From: CAYNWT01 sp964450955
Lineage (GTDB): Bacteria > Planctomycetota > Planctomycetia > Planctomycetales > Planctomycetaceae
Direction of reading: 5' to 3'
Length of the DNA: 64,000 nt
Assembly: GCA_964450955.1 (NCBI GenBank)
Contig: CAYVFI010000013.1
Coordinates: 1 to 64,000 of the forward strand
The notes beneath the pieces are model-generated. The model saw only the letters and a list, made by a program, of their open reading frames with translations, was not told the origin of the DNA and made no database searches. Of the stretch, positions 17,451 to 26,246 are shown piece by piece. The position numbers were made by a program, and so were the translations under genes. Within the stretch, counting starts at the first letter, position 1. Each line of letters opens with the position of its first letter.

Positions 17451-18278
17451 ATGAATCGTCTATTGGCTTCAATTTGCCGGTTTCTTTGGCTGCCCGCTTC
17501 GCAAACACCAACAGGAAAAACAGCGGCGCGCACTTTTCCGAGCCTGCTGATACTTGCAGTGTGTGTCTATTGGTGGTGGACCTACAGCGGTCTCTATCGG
17601 TGGATCGCCGAATTACAACTGGCGATATTTGAGTCTTACTTTGTAATCATCACTCTTGTTTTTTCGTTTCTTGTCTTCATCTTTCCACTGGGGTACCTGG
17701 GGGCTCGTGTTGAAGCTGCCGGATGGCTTGGCGAAGATTCTTCGGACGCAGATCCCAACCGTTTTAATGTGTTGGCTGGACTTGTCACCCTGGCTGTGAT
17801 GTCTTTGGGCGTGGGTTGGTATACCAGTCAGCGGATACCACATGGCGAATCGGTGGAATTGACCCTTGCCGATGTCAAACGCGGTCGTCCCATCCCGGGT
17901 CATGTCTTGTTGCAGGGGTATGGCCGTCCGGACTTTTCGATTCGACTTGGAGGCGACGCAAGTGCCAACTACACGGCGCTGGTGCCGCCTGATTTTGTTG
18001 AAGGCGACAGGATTGCTGTGTATGTCGAGCACCAATCTCCGCGGGATGATGAGGCCATGGCGGAAGAATGGCATCGCGGCGTACTCATCGCCAACGGGCT
18101 GCCTGGTTTGGTTCGAGAGAAGTTCAAAACGACAAACGCATCGCCAGCGGAGCCGCATTATTTGTTCTGCTATGCGGAGGCCATGGATGGTCTGGAGTAT
18201 TTGCCGACGATTATGTTTTCGATAGGCGGCGTGTTGGTGTTCGCGTCGCTGTTGGCCTTTTACTTTGCTGTGCGGTAG
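17451..18278 (+). CDS. Hypothetical polytopic membrane protein
   Basis: A 275-residue protein not assigned to a family. I see hydrophobic segments at about residues 30-48, 58-84, 105-123 and 251-272. Between the third and fourth lies a soluble domain of about 125 residues containing LADVKRGRPIPGHVLLQGYGRPD and VPPDFVEGDRIAVYVEH, which looks like a beta-rich extracytoplasmic domain. It starts 57 bp after the giant PVC-type gene but beyond a stem-loop, so co-transcription is uncertain. A similar membrane-anchored layout is seen in E3-ligase-like GIDE proteins, but no matching motif was found. Confidence 0.65.
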   Translation: MNRLLASICRFLWLPASQTPTGKTAARTFPSLLILAVCVYWWWTYSGLYRWIAELQLAIFESYFVIITLVFSFLVFIFPLGYLGARVEAAGWLGEDSSDADPNRFNVLAGLVTLAVMSLGVGWYTSQRIPHGESVELTLADVKRGRPIPGHVLLQGYGRPDFSIRLGGDASANYTALVPPDFVEGDRIAVYVEHQSPRDDEAMAEEWHRGVLIANGLPGLVREKFKTTNASPAEPHYLFCYAEAMDGLEYLPTIMFSIGGVLVFASLLAFYFAVR

Positions 18279-18622
18279 GCGTTCTTCCTCCTTAGCAACG
18301 CGGGGCGGTGATCTGATCTGTCGGCAACAGCGACAGCTGGATCATCAATTCCACATTCAGTGGGAACGACGGATTCGACACGATTACCAGTCTTGCTGGC
18401 ACGTATCTGACAGCGACCCTGCAGATTCGAAACGTGACGGTGGTGGGTTCGACCACCATAGCCATGGGGCCTCCGCGCGGCTCGCAAAAGCCTTTTGCAA
18501 GCCCGTTGCAGAAACGGTTCGTGAAGGCAGCCCGGCAACAGCTTAGCGCGGCTGTTGCAAATCATGCAACAACCGCGCGAGCCAAATGACAATGCGCAAC
18601 GTTGGTTCAGGCGCGGTGCGGG
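18279..18622. other. Convergent intergenic region with strong hairpins
   Basis: No gene is seen. The most stable structure is at 18546-18578: 14-bp arms with one mismatch (GCGCGG...TGTTGCA pairing with TGCAACA...CCGCGC) and a 5-nt loop. Before it come a GCAAAAG-C-CTTTTGC palindrome at 18484-18498 and a small CCGTT/AACGG stem at 18503-18517. Position between two convergent genes suggests a two-way transcription barrier or mRNA end, although no long T-run follows. Confidence 0.6.
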
Positions 18623-19636
18623 TTAAACCGCGTGGGCTTCGCGAACCTTAATCATGGCGTCCAGGATTGTGTTCCATGTTGATGCTGTCTCCAGCATTTC
18701 GTTCGGGAACATGCAGCCATCCCAGCAGATGTGTTTGATGCCGCGGGCCTGGTAATCTTTCAGCCAGTAGCCGGCGCACCTGGTGATGTCCAGCTTGCCG
18801 TTGGCGTCGTCGGCCGGGCAGTGCTTGCCGGTCTTATCGTGGCTGCCGGCTCCGTGAACGGTTCCGTCGTTTTGAGCCACGTGGAAATCGATTGTCCACG
18901 GGCGCAGCTTGTCGGTCATTTGCTCGTAGGCAGCGTAGAATTCTTCTTCGCCGTAACCTTCTTTCAGTAACGCATGCTCTGGAGCGTTGTAACCAAGCAG
19001 ATACAGGTAGGTGTGAGCCAGGTCGGCCTGGAACCCAAGCGCGTCCGGCATGTCGACGGCTTCCAGCAGGTCCAGCATATCTTTCCAACTGTGCATGCCG
19101 GCCCAGCAGATCTCGCCTTCGGCCGCCAATCGTTCGCCATGGTCGGCTGCAATTTTCGCGGCACGTTTGAACGTTGCCGCAATTTTTTGTGTGTTTGCAC
19201 CGGCATCTTCACGCCACTTTTCGATACCGAATTCGGCCGAATCGACTCGAATGCAACCGTACTCGCGAACGCCGTGTTCGTTGAAGATCTTCGCAATGCG
19301 GCAGGCTTTCTCAACCGCCAATACAAACTTATCAGCCTGCTCAGGGTTACCCATAGCAGAATCGCCGACGGTCCCCGGCCAGATGGGGGCGACCAGCGAG
19401 CCGACTTTCAGGTTCTTGCTGGCGATCTGATCGGCGATCTTTTTCAGTTCGTCGTCTGACGCATCCGGGTCGGTGTGAGGGAGAAACAGGAAGTAGTCAA
19501 CACCTTCGAACTTCTGTCCGCCAACTTCTGCGTTCGCGGTGAGTTCCAGCATGCGTTCGAGGCTGATTGGTGGTTCCTGGTCTTCTTCATCGCCCTTGCC
19601 AACAAGTCCGGGCCACATCGCATTGTGTAGTTTCAT
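18623..19636 (-). CDS. Sugar phosphate isomerase/epimerase-like TIM barrel protein
   Basis: A 337-residue protein starting MKLHNAMWPGLVGKG; GGAAGGTG lies just upstream of this ATG, so an in-frame start at 19702 is not used. Alternating beta/alpha segments fit the xylose isomerase-like TIM barrel superfamily: GVDYFLFLPHTDP, VREYGCIRVDSAEFG, GERLAAEGEICWAG, LGFQADLAHTYLYL, PWTIDFHVAQND and the late GIKHICWDGCMF. Metal ligands would be the Glu of AEGE, the Asp/His of DLAH and the His of FHVAQND. No signal peptide, so cytosolic. The substrate is unknown; planctomycetes have many paralogs acting on unusual sugars. Confidence 0.85.
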   Translation of the reverse strand: MKLHNAMWPGLVGKGDEEDQEPPISLERMLELTANAEVGGQKFEGVDYFLFLPHTDPDASDDELKKIADQIASKNLKVGSLVAPIWPGTVGDSAMGNPEQADKFVLAVEKACRIAKIFNEHGVREYGCIRVDSAEFGIEKWREDAGANTQKIAATFKRAAKIAADHGERLAAEGEICWAGMHSWKDMLDLLEAVDMPDALGFQADLAHTYLYLLGYNAPEHALLKEGYGEEEFYAAYEQMTDKLRPWTIDFHVAQNDGTVHGAGSHDKTGKHCPADDANGKLDITRCAGYWLKDYQARGIKHICWDGCMFPNEMLETASTWNTILDAMIKVREAHAV

Positions 19637-20031
19637 CTCAAACACCTTCCACCAGTTGTAATTTTGGAGCATCAATGGCTCACCAGATTCTGCCGATGAC
19701 AATACCGGCTCGTAGACTTATATGAAAGTAAACCCTGTGCACTTCAGGCCACGCCAAGCCATGTCAGGTCGCCTTGTAAGCAACCATTGCAGGTGCATCC
19801 GGCTGCGCTTTCACGCCGAAGTGCCGGAGGCCAACAAGTGGTTCTTTGCCATTGTTGGTAAACGTCACACTCTCACGTTGCTGGTCACGTCAGGATGATT
19901 CATCGCGGAAAATCTGCGTTGGATATTGGATATTCCAGGCCCGTCACATAGCGTAGCGATCCTTGTCAGCGGCCGCGGAACCTGTGGCCACTTCATCCTC
20001 CGACATTCCTTGTTCGACATTCGACATTCAA
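19637..20031. repeat. Intergenic region with short repeated ATATTGG / GACATTC motifs
   Basis: This 395-bp divergent spacer precedes argC. The part nearest argC carries GGATATTGGATATTCC (19920-19935) and, at 20003-20029, GACATTCC followed by two GACATTC repeats. Similar strings recur at 55560-55590 in this window (ATATCCAATACCCAACAAGG). They look like decayed intergenic repeat units. A 58-codon open frame at 19722-19898 is discussed under rejected items. Confidence 0.45.
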
Positions 20032-21045
20032 ATGACCAAAACCTCGGTCGGCATCCTGGGTTCTTCCGGCTACACCGCCGTTGAGCTCATTAAAATCCTG
20101 CTGCGTCATCCAAACGTTGAGATTGCGGCCCTGACGACGCGGCAGACTCCCGGGCCAATTTCCGCGGTCCATCCTGAACTCGCCGGCCGCCTGAATAGGG
20201 CCACAGAGAACCTGACCGCAACCGAAATTGGCAAGCGGTGCGGTTTCGTGTTCTGCTGTCTGCCCCACGTCGCCAGCATGGACGCGGTTCCGGATTTGCT
20301 TGCCGCCGGAACGCGAGTCATCGACCTAAGCGCCGACTACCGACTGGATGACGCGGCTGTTTACGAACAATGGTACGGGCATCAACACGTCGACACCGGC
20401 CGGCTGGGTAATACCGTGTATGGTCTGCCGGAACTCAATGGCCGGAAGATCCCCGGTTGTGATCTGGTTGCAAATCCCGGCTGCTACACCAGCACGTCAA
20501 TACTTGGCCTCGCACCGTTGGTGTGCGATGGCTTAATTGAACCAACCGGGATCATTATCGACGCCAAGAGTGGCGTGAGCGGTGCGGGTCGAGCACCCAA
20601 GGTCGGGACGTTGTACGCGGAATGCAACGAAAGCATCGCAGCTTACGGAGTTGGAACGCATCGACATCAGCCGGAAATCGATCAGGTACTTTCTACCGCC
20701 AGCGGCAAGTCCGTCGAAGTTTTGTTTACGCCACATCTGACGCCAATGAACCGCGGCATCCTGTGCACGATGTACGCGACGCCAACCGGAACTCCGTCAC
20801 AGGAAGAACTTCTGAACGCGATGCGTAAGTTCTACGCCGGCAAACCATTCGTCAAAGTTGTCGAACATCTGCCCGCGACAAAGCATGTGGCTCACACTAA
20901 CTTCTGTCACATGACGGCGCGGGTGACTCGCGGCAAGGTGATGGTTTTGTCGGTGACCGACAATCTAATCAAAGGGGCCAGCGGTGTTGCGGTGCAGAAC
21001 TTCAACCTGATGGCGGGCTTCGACGAAACAACTGCGCTGCTGTAG
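20032..21045 (+). CDS. argC: N-acetyl-gamma-glutamyl-phosphate reductase
   Basis: A 337-residue NADP-dependent enzyme of arginine synthesis that reduces N-acetylglutamyl phosphate to N-acetylglutamate semialdehyde. The N-terminus shows the Rossmann motif VGILGSSGYTAVELIKIL, and the active-site cysteine is Cys151 in VANPGCYTSTSILGLAPL. SGVSGAGRAPK and the late VAHTNFCHMTARV / GASGVAVQNFNLMAG fit the family, as does the length. The frame extends back to 19963, but the extra 23 residues are not part of the family and come from a repeat-rich leader. It is followed by argJ on the same strand with 145 bp between, an arrangement common in arginine operons. Confidence 0.96.
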   Translation: MTKTSVGILGSSGYTAVELIKILLRHPNVEIAALTTRQTPGPISAVHPELAGRLNRATENLTATEIGKRCGFVFCCLPHVASMDAVPDLLAAGTRVIDLSADYRLDDAAVYEQWYGHQHVDTGRLGNTVYGLPELNGRKIPGCDLVANPGCYTSTSILGLAPLVCDGLIEPTGIIIDAKSGVSGAGRAPKVGTLYAECNESIAAYGVGTHRHQPEIDQVLSTASGKSVEVLFTPHLTPMNRGILCTMYATPTGTPSQEELLNAMRKFYAGKPFVKVVEHLPATKHVAHTNFCHMTARVTRGKVMVLSVTDNLIKGASGVAVQNFNLMAGFDETTALL

Positions 21046-21070
21046 CAAAGTCATCGGATACTTAAACTCG

Positions 21071-21121
21071 CCGAACACTCCGTGTTCGGATTCGCAGGCA
21101 AACCGGACTCGGAGAGTCCGG
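21071..21121. repeat. Two adjacent 8-bp hairpins in the argC-argJ spacer
   Basis: CCGAACAC-TCC-GTGTTCGG (21071-21089) is followed by CCGGACTC-GGA-GAGTCCGG (21103-21121). Both stems are perfect and both have a TCC/GGA triloop, the same loop as the hairpins at the left end of the window. They fit one family of mobile palindromic units. Confidence 0.75.
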
Positions 21122-21122
21122 C

Positions 21123-21190
21123 GACAATTCACAACCGGACAATTCACAACCGGACAATTCACAACCGGACAATTCACAACCGGACAATTC
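21123..21190. repeat. 15-bp tandem repeat abutting the argJ start codon
   Basis: The unit GACAATTCACAACCG occurs four times without mismatch (21123-21182). A fifth partial unit, GACAATTC, runs straight into the argJ ATG. The repeat occupies the place where a Shine-Dalgarno sequence should be, and none is visible. Confidence 0.95.
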
Positions 21191-22384
21191 ATGAGCGAAC
21201 ATCAACTACCGATCGGGTTCAAAGCAGCCGGTGTCTACTGCGGCATCAAGAGTGACGCCACCAAACTGGACCTCGCGTTGTTTGCGTCTGATCGCCCCGC
21301 AACGGTCGCGGGTGTGTTTACTCAAAATCAGGTCTGCGGCGCACCGGTAAAGGTTTCTCGGGAGCGCGTTCCCTCCACAACCGCACGCGCTGTGGTTATT
21401 AATTCGGGCAATGCGAACGCGGCCACGGGGCAACGTGGGATCGACGATGCCGTATGGATGACGGCCGAAATCGCGAACCGAATTGATTGTGAACCAGAAT
21501 CAGTTCTCGTGTGTTCCACCGGTGTCATTGGAAACTTCCTTTCGCGAGACGCACTGAGTTCCGGCTTCTCGGCTGTTGTCGACGCACTGGCTGCGACGCC
21601 GGCCGGATATGTCGCCGGAGCAACCGGGATGATGACAACGGACACGATTGCGAAACAGTCGGTCCGCGAAGTTAGCGTGGCGGGTAGAACGGTTCGCGTT
21701 TCAGGAGCGTGCAAAGGAGCCGCAATGATTGCTCCCAACATGGCCACGATGCTGGGTGTCGTCATGACCGACGCAGAACTCACGACACAGCAAGCTGACG
21801 CGTTTCTGCGTGAAGGTGTCAATAAGAGCTTCAATTCCATCACTGTCGAAGGCCACACCAGCACCAGCGACAGTGTGATTTTGTTGGCTAACGGAGCCAG
21901 CGGAACCGGTCCGCTTAACACCGACGACGCAAAGTTGGTCGCCACGGCCATTCTGGAAGTGTGCCAGGAATTGGCGCAGGCCATCATCCGGGACGCCGAA
22001 GGCGCGGCTCACTTTGTGACCATTCACGCACGCGGGTTTGCCAGCGTGGATGACGCTCGCGAAATCTGTAAGACAGTCGCCAACGATGCGTTGGTCAAGA
22101 CAGCCGTCACGGGTAACGATCCAAATTGGGGCCGAATCATCTCCGCCTGTGGTCGTACGTCTGTGAAGCTGACTGAAGAGAACCTCTCACTGAAGATCAA
22201 CGGAACATCCATCTACAAGTCAGGCGCGCCGGCTGACTTTGATAATGCTGTTGTGTCGGCCGCGATGGCGACGGGGGAAGTCGTGTTCGAAATCGACAGC
22301 GACCTGGGTTCAGAATCCGCCTGCTTTTGGACCAGCGATCTGACTCAGGAGTACGTCCGGTTGAACTCTGAGTACACGACTTAG
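21191..22384 (+). CDS. argJ: Bifunctional ornithine acetyltransferase / N-acetylglutamate synthase
   Basis: A 397-residue enzyme that moves the acetyl group from N-acetylornithine to glutamate and, if bifunctional, also makes N-acetylglutamate from acetyl-CoA. The self-cleavage site is plain: MIAPNMATMLGVVMTDAE, with cleavage expected between Ala185 and the nucleophile Thr186. Other family blocks are PIGFKAAGVYCGIK, VINSGNANAATG, STGVIGNFL, SFNSITVEGHTSTSD and NDPNWGRI. It follows argC, giving a recycling-type arginine pathway. The leader has tandem repeats in place of an obvious ribosome-binding site. Confidence 0.96.
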   Translation: MSEHQLPIGFKAAGVYCGIKSDATKLDLALFASDRPATVAGVFTQNQVCGAPVKVSRERVPSTTARAVVINSGNANAATGQRGIDDAVWMTAEIANRIDCEPESVLVCSTGVIGNFLSRDALSSGFSAVVDALAATPAGYVAGATGMMTTDTIAKQSVREVSVAGRTVRVSGACKGAAMIAPNMATMLGVVMTDAELTTQQADAFLREGVNKSFNSITVEGHTSTSDSVILLANGASGTGPLNTDDAKLVATAILEVCQELAQAIIRDAEGAAHFVTIHARGFASVDDAREICKTVANDALVKTAVTGNDPNWGRIISACGRTSVKLTEENLSLKINGTSIYKSGAPADFDNAVVSAAMATGEVVFEIDSDLGSESACFWTSDLTQEYVRLNSEYTT

Positions 22385-22409
22385 TGACGACGGAATTCTC
22401 GCCGTGTTG

Positions 22410-23717
22410 TCAGTTCTTCCCGATCGCATACAAATGACTTCGGCCTCGAATGAATAGTTCGCTGCCGATAATTACCGGAGAGGCGTCGACCGGTTCGCCC
22501 AAATCGTTGGTGCGGATGATCTTTGGCTTCGGTCCCGCGGTCATCACCACAGTCTTGCCTTCGCGACCCGTCAGGAAAATGTGACCACCTGCAGCAACGG
22601 GCGAACCATACAGGCTGCGAATGCTTGTCATCCGAAACGGATCGCAGGTCCGCTGCCCCGTTTTTGCGTCCAGCACTGTCATGATGGCTCGGTTGCTGGC
22701 GGTGAAATACAACCGACCCTCGTACAGCAACGGCGACGGACAGTACGGTGTTCCGCCTTCGTGCTGCCAGACGATTTGCTTGTTCGCTCGCACATCACCG
22801 CGCGACTTCAGCGGTATCGCAATTGCCGCCGACTGCCGGTAATTGCTCATGCAAAACACCACGCCGTCCTGAGTTACCGGAGACGGAACACAGTTAATGC
22901 TTAGCCCGTCGCAGGTCCACAGCACGTCGCCATTGGCAATATCGTACGAAGTGATTCGGTTTGTCGCACTGATTACGACTTGAACGTTCTTACCATCACC
23001 GACGATCAGCGGCGTGGCCCACGACGTTGGTTCGTCGCGTTCGACCTTCCACTTCTCATCGCCAGTCTTTGTGTCGAGTGCGACGATGAACGAACTCCCT
23101 TCGTGGTCCCAGTTCACGATTAACGTGTCGTTGTGCAAAGCCGGCGAGGCACCTTCGCCCCAGCCGCGACGAGTCTGCATATCCCCAAGGTCGCGTTCCC
23201 AGACTTTGTTCCCTTGAAAGTCGAACGCAAAGATGCCGCGAGAACCAAAAGACACAAAGACGTGCGCGCCGTTCGTGATCGGTGATGCAGCGGCAAACGT
23301 ATGTGTCTTGTGATGACCCTCATGCGGCGCGGCTTTGATGGCCGTTTTGTCCCAAACAACCTTGCCCGTCCTGCGATCAATACAAACCAGCGCGAATCGG
23401 TGCAGGTTCTTTGGTGGCGGCGGGATTTGGTAGTCCTGCTTCGCGGCCGGATTGGGAGCGGCTTCGGCTGTTGGTTCGGCCGTGGCGATGAAAATACGAT
23501 CGCCCCAAACAATCGGCGTCGCGCTGCCGGTGCCCGGGATTGGTGTCTTCCACTTCACATTCTTCGTGGCAGACCATTCCAGTACTGGTGTCGCATTATC
23601 AGCAACACCGTCGGCGTTCGGGCCGCGCCACTGAGGCCAGTTGTTGGCAGCAGTTTGGTTCTGCGCGACTGCTGATCCGGCAAGAATCAGAATGATCAAA
23701 CTAATTTGAATCTGCAT
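22410..23717 (-). CDS. PQQ-like beta-propeller secreted protein
   Basis: A 435-residue protein with a signal peptide (MQIQISLIILILAGSAVAQ) followed by NNWPQWRGPNADGVADN, the usual opening of planctomycete PQQ-like (pyrrolo-quinoline quinone repeat) propellers. Blade motifs such as LVCIDRRTGKVVWDKTA, VALDTKTGDEKWKVER and ITSYDIANGDVLWTCDG recur. Catalytic quinoprotein residues are not evident, so a binding or structural propeller is as likely as an enzyme. Its start lies 3 bp past the stop of the glycosyltransferase-like gene upstream, so the two form an operon. Probably periplasmic. Confidence 0.9.
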   Translation of the reverse strand: MQIQISLIILILAGSAVAQNQTAANNWPQWRGPNADGVADNATPVLEWSATKNVKWKTPIPGTGSATPIVWGDRIFIATAEPTAEAAPNPAAKQDYQIPPPPKNLHRFALVCIDRRTGKVVWDKTAIKAAPHEGHHKTHTFAAASPITNGAHVFVSFGSRGIFAFDFQGNKVWERDLGDMQTRRGWGEGASPALHNDTLIVNWDHEGSSFIVALDTKTGDEKWKVERDEPTSWATPLIVGDGKNVQVVISATNRITSYDIANGDVLWTCDGLSINCVPSPVTQDGVVFCMSNYRQSAAIAIPLKSRGDVRANKQIVWQHEGGTPYCPSPLLYEGRLYFTASNRAIMTVLDAKTGQRTCDPFRMTSIRSLYGSPVAAGGHIFLTGREGKTVVMTAGPKPKIIRTNDLGEPVDASPVIIGSELFIRGRSHLYAIGKN

Positions 23718-23720
23718 CGA

Positions 23721-25997
23721 TCACTTCCAAACAACTTCGAATATCTCACCAGCACGGACCGCATTGCCGCGACGGATCCCCCACCTGGTGACCTGACGCT
23801 GATCGTGTTCGCTCAATCCGTTCCATTCAACTTCAGCGACGTCCAATCTCCTGAGGATTCCACCATCGACAAGTTTGTCAAACTGTCGTGGACTCACAAA
23901 GTCGCTAAACCCATAACTGCCTGGGGCCCGATAGCGAAGCACCTCCAGCCAGTCCGTGATGATGAACCGAACATCCCGTTCCATCAATCGATCACGAACA
24001 TCGGCAAGCGCTCGTAGTTGGACATTGCTGTCAGGGCCGCCAGTGACACGTTCGCCGCAGATATGTTGAAACAGGTTCAAATCGAACACGGTGTTGTACA
24101 TCACTTTTGACCGCGCTTCGAACACGGCCGCTTCGCCAACGGACAACACGCGGCCCGGTTCGGCTAGTTGCCGGTTGTACGATTCGGCTCTCAGCAAAAC
24201 CGAAGCGAACTTCTGGTCGGTCTCTTTGCGTGCCTGAACCGGATCTTTAAACCATGCGTTGTAGCCACCCCAAATGCTGGCAAATACAACATTAAACGAG
24301 ACCAAAACCGTCACCAGCACACCCGCGGCAAAACGTAACCCGTTTCTTCGAATCGAAGCCAAACCGGCTCCCGCCAGCAGCGCAATTACTGGAATCATGG
24401 GTACCCAAAACCGATCAATCCGGTGCGTGAAGATCCACCACGAACCAAACATCCAAAGCATAAACAGCCAGAATCCAACCGCGTACTTTCGTCCGGCAGG
24501 CACAACAAGCAGCGCCAATGGAGCGAACCCAAACAGCAGTGGACTCATCCAGTCACTGCGAAGACTGACATCCACCGCCCGACTGGCCAGATCGGAAAGT
24601 CTGTGATTGGGCGGGCTGTGTGCGGCCTTCCACCGCGCGTCAATTTCAGGCGTCCAATCGGCTCCACCGAACACGGAATAACCCAGCGGGTAAACAGGGT
24701 TCCCCGTCTCAGCAAAGTTCTTCAACAACCACGGACCCACCGCAACGGCAACACCCGCTGCAAAAATAAAAACCAGCTTCACTGTCGCCGCCGCCGTCGA
24801 ACTCTGCGACTGCGCACCCGTTTCACTGGTCCCTGGTTTCCAGCACAACCAAAGCAAAGCCAACCCGCACGGCGCAACCACGGACAACAAAGCCGGATAC
24901 TTACACGCCATCGCCGAACCGCACATCAGCCCCAACAACGCCGCGTTACTTAACGATCGATCGCCAGCGAACCTCACAACAGCCAGAAGTGACAGGAACA
25001 GGAAAAACGTAAGCCCGCCTTCTGCGTACGCGATGATGGAAATTCGATACACCCATGGAGTCGTCATGAACACCAGCGCGGCCAGCCAACCGGTTCTTGA
25101 ATCGAAGCACCGCTTACCCGCGGCCAAAAGTGATAGAGCCGTCATGGGAGCGAACGCCGCCAGCAACACCTTGCCCAGCAGCGCGCCGGTATGCCAATCG
25201 CCCATCACGACCATTCCCAGCAGACTTAGCATCTCTGTCAGGAAGGGAAAACTGGTGTAAGCATTGTGCGGCAGGAACGTGATCTGACCGTTCTGGAAAT
25301 GTTCCTTCGGTCCCTGCAAATGATACTCGCGCACATCGAAATCCGTAGACGGCGACATCGCGCCCAGCAACATCATCAAGGCCATCGGGGCGATTAGAAC
25401 CAGACAAAACGCAACGGTTCCCGTGGCAGCGCGTTTGGTCTTGATGCCTGAGGTTGGCTGCTTCGATCGAAACAGCAGCATGCAAATCGCTTCCACAACT
25501 GCGGCCGCAATAAGAAGCCCGCAAAACACGGTTGCATTTAGAACCCCGGCCAGCCCAAACCACAACACAACCAGCGACATCGCCGACGCACCAAGCGCGT
25601 ATGCAAACACCGCCGTTTCGGTTCGTCGTGAACGATCAAACCCAACAAGTCGCAATAATAACCGCCCCAACATAAGCATCCCGATGGCGAGCCCGGTCGC
25701 GTAGACAACCAGTCGCCATTGGAAAAATTGCCAGCCTTCGACTTTCGGATTCGAACCGCCCAGCAATTGGTCCAGCAGCGAATGCCCCAGCAGGGGGAAC
25801 AGTTTATCCACCGCGCTGCCTGGCACATTGCCGATCAGAATATCGGTTCGACTTAGCTCGGCCGCGCCATTACCAAACGAAAACGTGGGGCCCCACTGAA
25901 AGAATGCGAACAAAAAGAAGCCGACCCATGCCAGCCCCAGTACGGCTCTCAGGCCGCCCAACGATGCCTGCTGATTTGTCGAGTCTTCGTCGCTCAT
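23721..25997 (-). CDS. Polytopic GT-C-type glycosyltransferase-like membrane protein
   Basis: A 758-residue protein with roughly 12-14 hydrophobic segments. After about 200 residues comes SPSTDFDVREYHLQGPKEHF, resembling the acidic first extracytoplasmic loop in which GT-C transferases (family 39/ArnT-like) place a catalytic Asp. GNPVYPLGYSVFGG and the C-terminal soluble part (RYRAPGSYGFSDF) match planctomycete glycosyltransferase-like proteins I know. It would use polyprenyl-phosphate sugars at the membrane; acceptor and sugar unknown. It is followed 3 bp later by the PQQ-propeller gene, whose exported product is a candidate partner or acceptor, an inference from position only. Confidence 0.8.
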   Translation of the reverse strand: MSDEDSTNQQASLGGLRAVLGLAWVGFFLFAFFQWGPTFSFGNGAAELSRTDILIGNVPGSAVDKLFPLLGHSLLDQLLGGSNPKVEGWQFFQWRLVVYATGLAIGMLMLGRLLLRLVGFDRSRRTETAVFAYALGASAMSLVVLWFGLAGVLNATVFCGLLIAAAVVEAICMLLFRSKQPTSGIKTKRAATGTVAFCLVLIAPMALMMLLGAMSPSTDFDVREYHLQGPKEHFQNGQITFLPHNAYTSFPFLTEMLSLLGMVVMGDWHTGALLGKVLLAAFAPMTALSLLAAGKRCFDSRTGWLAALVFMTTPWVYRISIIAYAEGGLTFFLFLSLLAVVRFAGDRSLSNAALLGLMCGSAMACKYPALLSVVAPCGLALLWLCWKPGTSETGAQSQSSTAAATVKLVFIFAAGVAVAVGPWLLKNFAETGNPVYPLGYSVFGGADWTPEIDARWKAAHSPPNHRLSDLASRAVDVSLRSDWMSPLLFGFAPLALLVVPAGRKYAVGFWLFMLWMFGSWWIFTHRIDRFWVPMIPVIALLAGAGLASIRRNGLRFAAGVLVTVLVSFNVVFASIWGGYNAWFKDPVQARKETDQKFASVLLRAESYNRQLAEPGRVLSVGEAAVFEARSKVMYNTVFDLNLFQHICGERVTGGPDSNVQLRALADVRDRLMERDVRFIITDWLEVLRYRAPGSYGFSDFVSPRQFDKLVDGGILRRLDVAEVEWNGLSEHDQRQVTRWGIRRGNAVRAGEIFEVVWK

Positions 25998-26147
25998 ATT
26001 TCGTCAACATCAACGGAATTCGAAAGTGCCATCATACGTCAGGCAATCGTGAAAGCCTGTCTTGACGACACGAAAACTCAGGTCCGGCAGTGGCCCAGGC
26101 CGCATAATGCATCCCACCGACGGCTTGTGGTCGCCCGGCCAACGAAT

Positions 26148-26164
26148 CCAACGCCAGGCGTTGG
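26148..26164. promoter_or_regulatory. 17-bp perfect dyad, operator-like
   Basis: CCAACGCC-A-GGCGTTGG is a perfect inverted repeat with 8-bp arms, 82 bp before the ATPase start and 150 bp from the divergent glycosyltransferase start. The position and symmetry suit a regulator site for either gene. It could also be a dispersed hairpin unit. No other gene is seen in 25998-26246. Confidence 0.5.
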
Positions 26165-26246
26165 TTGAATTTAAGGCGTGGAAACCGGATAGTCGTCGAT
26201 TCGCCAGGGAAGGCCAGATGGACTTCATACGCTGGGAACATGGACA

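Noticed and set aside
19722..19898. 58-codon plus-strand frame ahead of argC
   Set aside because: Ends in a protein-like PEANKWFFAIVGKR, but there is no ribosome-binding site and the region looks like decayed intergenic repeats; not enough to call a gene.
21123..21190. CRISPR-like tandem repeat
   Set aside because: Units are 15 bp, directly adjacent with no spacers, and no cas genes are present; it is a simple tandem repeat.
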